Positions 27,201 through 39,200 of a stretch of 64,000 nt of DNA are shown here, in pieces. The notes under the pieces are model-generated. The model did not search any database, was not told where the DNA came from, and was given only the letters and a program-made list of their open reading frames with translations. Made by a program: the position numbers and the translations under genes. Within the stretch, counting starts at the first letter, position 1. Each line of letters begins with the position of its first letter. Source of the stretch: Lutraria lutraria (taxonomy: Eukaryota > Mollusca > Bivalvia > Venerida > Mactridae); contig OZ026844.1 of NCBI GenBank assembly GCA_964023205.1, positions 35,511,326 through 35,575,325 of the forward strand, in the 5' to 3' direction.

Positions 27201-30200
27201 TGAACTGTACTTAATAATATGTTGTGCTGTTTGTGTATAGTATATATTAGTAGATAAAATCAATGACCCGTAGTAAATATTTAAGTATACTGATCTACAA
27301 GCATTAGGTGTCTTATGCTGTAATATATCATTACACAGGTAGGTGTATTGGGTTTAACACCGATTTTCAACCATTTTTAGTTATATAATGAGGCCGATTC
27401 ACCTAACAAGTGGAAACATGGTTTCATAATTTGCAGCTCTTCAAAAAGAAAACCAATTTAAATTTCTTGGGTTGTATTGTATGCCTATTTTCAACAGTAT
27501 TTCATTATACAGTACAACCTCTGTAGAGCAACATCCTTTTGGAGCTACAGATATTGACCGTTGTTTAAAGGTTGTTGCTCTACAGAGGTTAATTTTACAG
27601 CAAATATCAGCTTAGGGAAAATTTGAAGGTGTTGCTATTGAGAGGTTGTTGCTGTACAGAGGGACGCTCTGGAGAGGTTGTACTGTATACTGACTAGCAG
27701 CTCCAAACCAGTTTACCTGTGTTCTGGACCAGGACTGACCTCCTGCACCTACCCCTTAGTTACTGTATCTTAAACTTTTCCACACGAAATCTCTTACACA
27801 TAATGTCTTTAAATACATTTCAGACCCATAGGGTTTTTAGTATACCTCTATAGTCCATCTCAATAGAAAGGTCTTTCTGTACACCTTTGCAATCAGACTT
27901 ATGTTAGCGGTCACTTCCAAATAAAGGCCATCTTAAAGACCATTATTGATTTTTTAAAACAAATTGACCTCTGAAGGTCACCTGTCAGTAAAGGTCACAT
28001 GATGTCTTTCCCATGGTTGGCCTTTGTTTACAGATTTCACTATACTGTTAACTTACAGATTAATATAAGTTTTAATCCAAATTTATTTTCAGGGAGCAAC
28101 ATGTACAACTTACAGGACTTGATGCTTTAGTTGGAGATAAATACGACATCCAGGTTAAAAGTTTCATCAAGTCAGCGGTACTATTAAGTCACGCAGATAT
28201 AGCAAATTGTTCTTCTGGTGATAATCCAAAAGATTTAAAATTAGGGGCCAGTCCAAAGTAAGTGTATTATAGTAGTTCTGGTGAATGTTTGTGAATCCTA
28301 ATCCACTTAAATTGAGGCTATATTGAAGTCCATTCATTCTAAAAATTCCAGAATGCAAAATATTGTATGGTAACTTCTTCTAAATGACTATCAAATAAGT
28401 ATTGTATGTCCTGTAACCCAGAATACAATGTATAATAAGGGCTCTGACTGGGAGCCAGCAGCACTAGTAGGCACATTACAGCTTTGACTGGTATTTGGAA
28501 GAGGCTGTAGGATCCAAACAGCTTTAGTTGGTACCTAGCAATAGTTATAAGTGCCCAGTGGCTTTAGTTGGTACCCAGCAACACTTACAAGTGCCCAGTA
28601 GCTTTGGTTGGTACTCAGCAACATTCATCAGTGCCCAACAGCTTTAGTTGGTACCCAGCAACACTTATAAGTGCCCAACAGCTTTAGTTGGTACCCAAGA
28701 ACATTCATCAGTGCCCAACAGCTTTGGTTGGTACCTAGCAACACTCGTCAGTGCCTAACAGCTTTGGTTGGTACCCAGTAACACTTATAAGTGCCCAACA
28801 GCTTTAGTTGGTACCCAGCCACATTCATCAGTGCCCAACAGCTTTGGTTGGTACCCAGCAACACTCTTCAGTGCCCAACAGCTTTGGTTGGTACCTAGCA
28901 ACACTCGTCAGTGCCCAACAGCTTTGGTTGGTACCCAGCAACATAAAATATTCTACAGCATACATAGGAGTAGTGTAGTAGATAAGTCATTATAAGCTTA
29001 ACTTCCGAGACAAAAGTTATCATATACTTAGATACCTCACTATGTTGTCCAAGAAATTAGAAACAAGAAACTATGTTCAAAATTAAATGACATTTATTTT
29101 AATACCGTCAAACATGACTGACCTGACAGCCATCTGTGAATGATGGTCAGTTCTAGCATCCATTTAACTGATAAAATAGACCAATTAAATCTCACAATAA
29201 ATGTCACTGAGCATAGAGGTTATATGTCTTCTATCTTTGATGGCCCCTATTCACAGGTTTGACTGTATTGTCAAATCTGTTGTTTTTTCTAGTAACAAAT
29301 CGAGGGCTCAGCGCAACACTGTCGTAACTTGTTCTTATTTCAATATTAGTTACAACACTTTTGCGTTGAACCCTCGAAATGTGACATCTCATGATTATGA
29401 GCTCGCCCTGCTAGCTCAGTGGTTAGAGCGTTTGTCTGATGATCGGGAGGTTGTGAGTTCAAACCTGGGCAAGGCTCACACTGTCAGTGACAAATTTGAC
29501 TGAAGATATTACATCCTATGTTAAATTGTCCTCCACCTCTAAATTATGTGGGGTAGCTTGGCAGAAACTTACAAATAGAATGTGGTTAGTACTGGTTAAG
29601 GCCTAAATGAAGTCCAGGAAAGTTGGTTATAGGATAACTGCCCGTCATGATATGACTGTAATAATGTTGAAAATGGCGTAAAACGCGATGAAACAAACAT
29701 GGTTATGATTAATACGTCAATAATATTTAAGTAATGGAATGATCCGTCATACAAATTAAGTAAATATCACATTCACTGTACCAGATAAGTATATGTACAC
29801 CCATAGACCACTAGCATGATCCTTCTACATTATTATAGAGGCTACTATATTCTCTTATATGTTCTTTTCCAAACATTTTCATTTTTTCATACTTTTTTGT
29901 ATATTTAATACATTATAATTACATTTCATATACTAAGATAATGACAGTTCATTCCTAGTTGAACTCATAGGCATAATATTATAATTATTTATATTCCAAA
30001 AAGAGTTCCCCTGGGATATATTTTAATCTTGCTTTCCGAAATTTGATCCATCTCTGTCTCCTCCTGTTTAACATCTTCATTGAGTGCCGAGATCTCACGT
30101 GATGCCGAGACCTCGCGTGAGCTCGGCAACTTCTGAGCTGAATAAATTCTTGACATAGTAAATGCCGTCGTAAATAGCACGGCACAAAATATTGTTTCCC

Positions 30201-33200
30201 CGAGTGATAGATATATAAACCACATTGGTGATAACTGCTCCATCATGTAGCCCAGCAATAAGGGATTCACCATGACCCCTGCTGACCCAGATATGAGCAG
30301 CATTGAAGCTAATCTTGCCGTTATTGGGGTCACGTGTTCCTGTGTCCATGTGAACAGAGTTGGCAATATGCCAGACATTGTTATTCCGGCAAGTGCCACA
30401 GTGACCCAGATTAATTCTGTGTGACTGAAGAGGACACTTAATAAAAATCCTGTGATCATTAATGCTGAACTGATATAAGAAAACACAATCAGTTTAGTTG
30501 GCGTTATGTAGGCTAGTATAAAAACTCCAATAAAATTTCCTACTGCATATGTGGCAAAATACACAGATGTTATTGTCGAGGCTGATTTTTGAGTCCAGGA
30601 AACTTGTTCCATGACAAATGTGGTCAGAAAACTTGGAAATAGATCTATGTAGGCTGTTGCTACAAAGGAATTGACACATAAAATACCAAGAATAACTCTC
30701 TTAATTGTCTTAGGAAGTTTGTTTTTGTCAACACTTTCACTACTATACTGACGTTTGGTCTTCTTAATCCGTCGTTTTTGTAGTACAGCTACAAGGAACG
30801 GCACAGCAGCTGTGAGTACAAGAATGCCTGAGATGAGGAAGGCGTAATGTATGTTGGTAGTCCGTGTTACCACAGGTGAATTTGAGCTTGTTGTGTTATT
30901 GTAGACTTCTGTGACGTTGGCTACAGTTGTGTTCCCCGACATTGAATGTGTTGTATTAGTCTGAACTGATTCATTGTTACCTGTCATCTGGCCAACTTCA
31001 TCTAAAAGATGATAACAAAAACATTGATACAAGAACTAATGATTCGTCCTTTCAGCTTTATCAGGAAACTTGATGTTACTTAATTGGGGTGTGTATTGTG
31101 TCCCAAAATCGTATCCCTGTATATCACAATATCCTACTCTCTGTATCCCAGTAGAGGCTTGAAAAGTTGAACATTTTACATTATTTCCATTTTATATCAA
31201 ATGAAAAAGTTTTGTTAAGTACACAAAATACTGACAGTCAATTTGCTGTTGAGAATCTAGAAAACAAAATACAGTAAATATATTGTGTAATCTTAGCAAG
31301 CAACACCAAGGCTACTTTTACATTGATATATGTATTTAAAGACATACCTGAGAATTCACTAACAAATGGTTGAGTAACCAGCGGGGAAATAATTCCACCT
31401 AAAGCTGTCAGTACATGAGTCATTTGTATAAATGGTCCTCCGTCTCGTGCCCAGATTGCGAACAACATGGAGTGAATGCCTGAAAAATGAAAAAAATGTT
31501 AACGTAGTAGACAATAGGAAATTAATTTTTATATTCTGGTGCCTGTCAACCCCTCAAACTTGTATCCAAATTTCAATTTAGAAATGGAAAGTACAAAATA
31601 GTACAAATGACAATTTGTGTGGCTCGTTCACTTATTCAAAGTTGTTTAAATGCTTACAGAATATTGAAGTATAAAAAATCCAAGCTTCTAGAGTGGACTG
31701 GTTTTCACTAGTACAAATGATCATATTCTGTGTCACAGTCATGTGAGATTTTGAATCTAGTGTCAAGCTTATGTCAAAACTGCAGAACTGGTTTCAAGTT
31801 TAGTCAAGTAACAATACTGAGAAATCTCTGAGTAAATAAACTCAAGAATCGCATTCCATCTTGTTTCAAATAAAAGCCCATTCTTTGTTTTATTTTGCTT
31901 ATGAGGTAGCAATGCTAACTAAATTGCTTAATACAGTCAAACCTGTGTTAGCTTCAACCTCCAAATAAAGACCTACCTGTGAATAGAGACCATTTTTAAA
32001 AAAAAAATGTCAATGATTATTTTGAACAAAATGACCATCAAATAAAGGTCACCTGTCAATTAAGGCCAAATTATGTCTTTAACTATAGGGTGGCCTTTGT
32101 TCACAGGTTTGATTCTATTTATTACTGAATTAAGAGTAATTCACCTGTGTCCTGGCCTCCCATACAGATGCCATTGATAACACGTATGGCAACCATTCCT
32201 GCGAGAACAGGTAACCATGGTAACACACCAATCGTAATGGCCGTTCCAAGAGTGTACAGAAATAACATCAATCGAGGATTAAACCTGTCCTGAACTAAAA
32301 ATGAAAAAACATTGATATGATCAATTTGTACAATAATAGAAAATAATAGAAGATACTTTATTACAACTTTATAAAGTTGTATATTATCAATACTTATGAC
32401 AATCAAAGATAAATGTATAACTTGATAAGTAACGTTAGTTTGAGAATTCTAATGTTTTCTGTACCTCAAATTATCAATGGTTCTTGCTTCCAACTTTGAT
32501 CATTTCCTATAATTTGAAAAATTTAGAAAGTCTTCTTTAATACACTGTTATTTCATTCCTAAAATTATTCAATAACTTACATCCATGTAATTAGTCTTTC
32601 TTTCTATTTCACTAAATCAATCAGTCTCATTTATTTATCAACTTATTGACCTAGTAATGGAAACTTACTGGTAATACTTACTTAATCCAGCCAGCAGACA
32701 GCCTCCAAGATAACCTATAGCAAAACCAGTGAAGACCCAAGTTGCTTCTTGTAATGATGCTCCTACTAGAAATTGTATGTCTGGTAAAGCTGGACCAATC
32801 TGACCGTACACCCAGCCCTAAACAGATCAAAATTAAAACTGAGTCTGAGCGTACTCCAAGCCCTAAACAGATCAAAATTAAAACTGAGTCTGAGCGTACT
32901 CCAAGCCCTAAACAGATCAAAATTAAAACTTAGTCTGAGCGTACTCCAAGCCCTAAACAGATCAAAATTAAAACTTAGTCTGAGCGTACTCCAAGCCCTA
33001 AACAGATCAAAATTAAAACTTAGTCTGAGCGTACTCCAAGCCCTAAACAGATCAAAATTAAAACTTAGTCTGAGCGTACTCCAAGCCCTAAACAGATCAA
33101 AATTAAAACTGAGTCTAACCGTACTCCAAGCCCTAAACAGAACAAAATTAAAACTGAGTCTGACCGTACACCCAGCCCTAAACAGATCAAAATTAAAACT

Positions 33201-36200
33201 TAGTCTGAGCGTACTCCAAGCCCTAAACAGATCAAAATTAAAACTGAGTCTGAGCGTACTCCAAGCCCTAAACAGATCAAAATTAAAACTTAGTCTGAGC
33301 GTACTCCAAGCCCTAAACAGATCAAAATTAAAACTGAGTCTGACCGTACACCCAGCCCTAAACAGATCAAAATTAAAACTTAGTCTAACCGTACTCCAAG
33401 CCCTAAACAGATCAAAATTAAAACTGAGTCTAACCGTACACCCAGCCCTAAACAGATCAAAATTAAAACTGAGTCTGACCGTACTCCAAGCCCTAAACAG
33501 ATCAAAATTAAAACTGAGTCTAACCGTACTCCAAGCCCTAAACAGATCAAAATTAAAACTGAGTCTGACCGTACACCCAGCCCTAAACAGATCAAAATTA
33601 AAACTGAGTCTGACCGTACTCCAAGCCCTAAACAGATCAAAATTAAAACTGAGTCTGACCGTACACCCAGCCCTAAACAGATCAAAATTAAAACTGAGTC
33701 TGACTGTACTCCAAGCCCTAAACAGATCAAAATTAAAACTAAGTCTGACCGTACTCCAAGCCCTAAACAGATCAAAATTAAAACTGAGTCTGACTGTACT
33801 CCAAGCCCTAAACAGATCAAAATTAAAACTGAGTCTAACCGTACTCCAAGCCCTAAACAGATCAAAATTAAAACTGAGTCTGACCGTACACCCAGCCCTA
33901 AACAGATCAAAATTAAAACTGAGTCTGACCGTACTCCAAGCCCTAAACAGATCAAAATTAAAACTGAGTCTGACCGTACTCCCAGCCCTAAACAGATCAA
34001 AATTAAAACTGAGTCTGACCGTACTCCAAGCCCTAAACAGATCAAAATTAAAACTAAGTCTGACCATACACCCAGCCCTAAACAGATCAAAATTAAAACT
34101 GAGTCTGAGCGTACTCCCAGCCCTAAACAGATCAAAATTAAAACTGAGTCTGACTGTACTCCAAGCCCTAAACAGATCAAAATTAAAACTGAGTCTAACC
34201 GTACTCCAAGCCCTAAACAGATCAAAATTAAAACTGAGTCTGACTGTACTCCAAGCCCTAAACAGATCAAAATTAAAACTGAGTCTAACTGTACTCCAAG
34301 CCCTAAACAGATCAAAATTAAAACTGAGTCTGACTGTACTCCAAGCCCTAAACAGATCAAAATTAAAACTGAGTCTGACTGTACTCCAAGCCCTAAACAG
34401 ATCAAAATTAAAACTGAGTCTAACCGTACTCCAAGCCCTAAACAGATCAAAATTAAAACTGAGTCTAACCGTACTCCAAGCCCTAAACAGATCAAAATTA
34501 AAACTGAGTCTGACTGTACTCCAAGCCCTAAACAGATCAAAATTAAAACTGAGTCTAACTGTACTCCAAGCCCTAAACAGATCAAAATTAAAACTGAGTC
34601 TAACCGTACTCCAAGCCCTAAACAGAACAAAATTAAAACTGAGTCTAACCGTGCTCCAAGCCCTAAACAGATCAAAATTAAAACTGAGTCTAACCGTACT
34701 CCAAGCCCTAAACAGATCAAAATTAAAACTTAGTCTAACCGTACTCCAAGCCCTAAACAGATCAAAATTAAAACTGAGTCTAACCGTACACCCAGCCCTA
34801 AACAGAACAAAATTAAAACTGAGTCTAACCGTACTCCAAGCCCTAAACAGATCAAAATTAAAACTGAGTCTAACCGTACTCCAAGCCCTAAACAGATCAA
34901 AATTAAAACTGAGTCTAACCGTACTCCAAGCCCTAAACAGATCAAAATTAAAACTGAGTCTGACCGTACACCAAGCCCTAAACAGATCAAAATTAAAACT
35001 GAGTCTAACCGTACACCAAGCCCTAAACAGATCAAAATTAAAACTGAGTCTGACCGTACACCAAGCCCTAAACAGATCAAAATTAAAACTGAGTCTAACC
35101 GTACTCCAAGCCCTAAACAGATCAAAATTAAAACTGAGTCTGACTGTACTCCAAGCCCTAAACAGATCAAAATTAAAACTGAGTCTGACCATACACCCAG
35201 CCCTAAACAGATCAAAATTAAAACTTAGTCTGACCGTACACCAAGCCCTAAACAGATCAAAATTAAAACTGAGTCTGACCATACACCAAGCCCTAAACAG
35301 AACAAAATTAAAACTTAGTCTGACCGTACACCAAGCCCTAAACAGATCAAAATTAAAACTGAGTCTGACCGTACTCCCAGCCCTAAACAGATCAAAATTA
35401 AAACTGAGTCTAACCGTACTCCAAGCCCTAAACAGATCAAAATTAAAACTGAGTCTGACCATACACCCAGCCCTAAACAGATCAAAATTAAAACTGAGTC
35501 TGAGCGTACTCCCAGCCCTAAACAGATCAAAATTAAAACTGAGTCTAACCGTACTCCAAGCCCTAAACAGATCAAAATTAAAACTGAGTCTAACCGTACT
35601 CCAAGCCCTAAACAGATCAAAATTAAAACTGAGTCTAACCGTACTCCAAGCCCTAAACAGATCAAAATTAAAACTGAGTCTAACCGTACACCAAGCCCTA
35701 AACAGATCAAAATTAAAACTGAGTCTGACCGTACACCAAGCCCTAAACAGATCAAAATTAAAACTGAGTCTAACCGTACTCCAAGCCCTAAACAGAACAA
35801 AATTAAAACTGAGTCTAACCGTACTCCAAGCCCTAAACAGAACAAAATTAAAACTGAGTCTAACCGTACTCCAAGCCCTAAACAGAACAAAATTAAAACT
35901 GAGTCTGACCGTACACCCAGCCCTAAACAGATCAAAATTAAAACTGAGTCTAACCGTACTCCAAGCCCTAAACAGATCAAAATTAAAACTGAGTCTGACT
36001 GTACTCCAAGCCCTAAACAGATCAAAATTAAAACTGAGTCTGACCATACTCCCAGCCCTAAACAGATCAAAATTAAAACTGAGTCTGACTGTACACCCAG
36101 CCCTAAACAGATCAAAATTAAAACTAAGTCTAACCGTACTCCAAGCCCTAAACAGATCAAAATTAAAACTGAGTCTGACCGTACTCCAAGCCCTAAACAG

Positions 36201-39200
36201 ATCAAAATTAAAACTGAGTCTGAGCGTACTCCAAGCCCTAAACAGATCAAAATTAAAACTGAGTCTAACCGTACTCCAAGCCCTAAACAGATCAAAATTA
36301 AAACTGAGTCTGACCGTACACCCAGCCCTAAACAGATCAAAATTAAAACTGAGTCTGACCGTACACCCAGCCCTAAACAGATCAAAATTAAAACTGAGTC
36401 TAACCGTACTCCAAGCCCTAAACAGATCAAAATTAAAACTGAGTCTGACCGTACACCCAGCCCTAAACAGATCAAAATTAAAACTGAGTCTGACCGTACT
36501 CCAAGCCCTAAACAGATCAAAATTAAAACTGAGTCTAACCGTACTCCAAGCCCTAAACAGATCAAAATTAAAACTGAGTCTAACCGTACACCCAGCCCTA
36601 AACAGATCAAAATTAAAACTAAGTCTAACCGTACACCCAGCCCTAAACAGATCAAAATTAAAACTGAGTCTGACTGTACTCCAAGCCCTAAACAGATCAA
36701 AATTAAAACTGAGTCTGACCGTACTCCAAGCCCTAAACAGATCAAAATTAAAACTGAGTCTGAGCGTACTCCCAGCCCTAAACAGATCAAAATTAAAACT
36801 GAGTCTGACCGTACTCCAAGCCCTAAACAGATCAAAATTAAAACTGAGTCTGACCGTACTCCAAGCCCTAAACAGATCAAAATTAAAACTGAGTCTGACC
36901 GTACACCCAGCCCTAAACAGATCAAAATTAAAACTGAGTCTGACTGTACTCCAAGCCCTAAACAGATCAAAATTAAAACTGAGTCTAACCGTACTCCAAG
37001 CCCTAAACAGATCAAAATTAAAACTGAGTCTGACCGTACACCCAGCCCTAAACAGATCAAAATTAAAACTGAGTCTAACCGTACTCCAAGCCCTAAACAG
37101 ATCAAAATTAAAACTGAGTCTGACTGTACTCCAAGCCCTAAACAGATCAAAATTAAAACTGAGTCTGACTGTACTCCAAGCCCTAAACAGATCAAAATTA
37201 AAACTGAGTCTGACCGTACTCCAAGCCCTAAACAGATCAAAATTAAAACTGAGTCTGACTGTACTCCAAGCCCTAAACAGATCAAAATTAAAACTGAGTC
37301 TGACAGTACTCCAAGCCCTAAACAGATCAAAATTAAAACTGAGTCTGACTGTACTCCAAGCCCTAAACAGATCAAAATTAAAACTGAGTCTGACTGTACT
37401 CCAAGCCCTAAACAGATCAAAATTAAAACTGAGTCTGACCGTACTCCAAGCCCTAAACAGATCAAAATTAAAACTGAGTCTGACTGTACTCCAAGCCCTA
37501 AACAGATCAAAATTAAAACTGAGTCTGACTGTACTCCAAGCCCTAAACAGATCAAAATTAAAACTGAGTCTGACTGTACTCCAAGCCCTAAACAGATCAA
37601 AATTAAAACTGAGTCTAACCGTACTCCAAGCCCTAAACAGATCAAAATTAAAACTGAGTCTGACCGTACACCAAGCCCTAAACAGATCAAAATTAAAACT
37701 GAGTCTGACTGTACTCCAAGCCCTAAACAGATCAAAATTAAAACTGAGTCTGACTGTACTCCAAGCCCTAAACAGATCAAAATTAAAACTGAGTCTGACT
37801 GTACTCCAAGCCCTAAACAGATCAAAATTAAAACTAAGTCTAACCGTACACCCAGCCCTAAACAGATCAAAATTAAAACTGAGTCTGACTGTACTCCAAG
37901 CCCTAAACAGATCAAAATTAAAACTGAGTCTGACCGTACACCAAGCCTTAAACAGATCAAAATTAAAACTGAGTCTAACCGTACTCCAAGCCCTAAACAG
38001 ATCAAAATTAAAACTGAGTCTGACCGTACACCCAGCCCTAAACAGATCAAAATTAAAACTGAGTCTGACCGTACTCCAAGCCCTAAACAGATCAAAATTA
38101 AAACTAAGTCTAACCGTACTCCAAGCCCTAAACAGATCAAAATTAAAACTGAGTCTGACTGTACTCCAAGCCCTAAACAGATCAAAATTAAAACTAAGTC
38201 TAACCGTACACCCAGCCCTAAACAGATCAAAATTAAAACTGAGTCTGACTGTACTCCAAGCCCTAAACAGATCAAAATTAAAACTGAGTCTGACCGTACA
38301 CCCAGCCCTAAACAGATCAAAATTAAAACTGAGTCTGACCGTACTCCAAGCCCTAAACAGATCAAAATTAAAACTGAGTCTGACCGTACTCCAAGCCCTA
38401 AACAGATCGAAATTAAAACTAAGTCTAACCGTACACCCAGCCCTAAACAGGATATGATTAAAACTGAGTCAACCCTGCGTGCATAGTCTTACTTGATATG
38501 GATTTTATATTATGTTTTTCTCACTGTCTCATGTGAAATCTGATCAAGACAAAATCTAAAATTCCCGACAAATTTGTAAGATTTTTAGAGTGAACTTTTT
38601 CTGTTAAATTCTACTAGTTAACCATAGACATTTGTATCTCTCGTTGCAATTACAGTCGAACTTGTGATAAAAGGCCACCCTTGGGGAAAACATAATTGGT
38701 CTTTATTGACAGGTGGCCTTTATTCAGAGGTCATTTTCCCCTAATTAATAAATGCCAGATTTTAAAGTATGTTCCTAATTGACAGGGTGACCTTTATTCA
38801 GAGGTGGTCACAGCTAACACAGGTTTAACTGTACCTCATTCCTAATTGTTGAGTAAATCAGAGATCAAGGACAAATGACTTCAATCTTTACTAACTCAAT
38901 AAATAACCATCAGTCATTTTCTGTTTCAATAAGCTAACTATGACAGGAACAATAGATCTAATTAAATGGCTGTTAAACAACAGATAAACATGTAATTACA
39001 ATCAACCTATTAGTGAAATTGAGGAATTACTAAAAACAAACTAAAATTCATTAAAAAAATATGCTAAAAGAGCAAGATAATGAGCCCCCACTAGAAGTAG
39101 CATCCTTACCATTGATGTTGTGTTCCAGAAGAGAAATATGGTGTCGAGAACTTTATATCTGAACTCAGGGTTGCTACATGAATCTTGATTTTCTTTGTCA

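Noticed and set aside
29399..29475. Functional tRNA gene
   Set aside because: Boxes A and B are recognisable, but the folding is imperfect and a long SINE body follows, so it is a SINE head.
32766..38457. Giant open frames (over 1000 codons) on both strands
   Set aside because: They arise because the 45-bp unit is a multiple of three and lacks stops in those frames. They overlap one another and the intron of the MFSD4-like gene, and they show no domain.
32800..38475. CRISPR-like array
   Set aside because: There is no repeat/spacer alternation, only contiguous units in an animal gene, and no cas genes.
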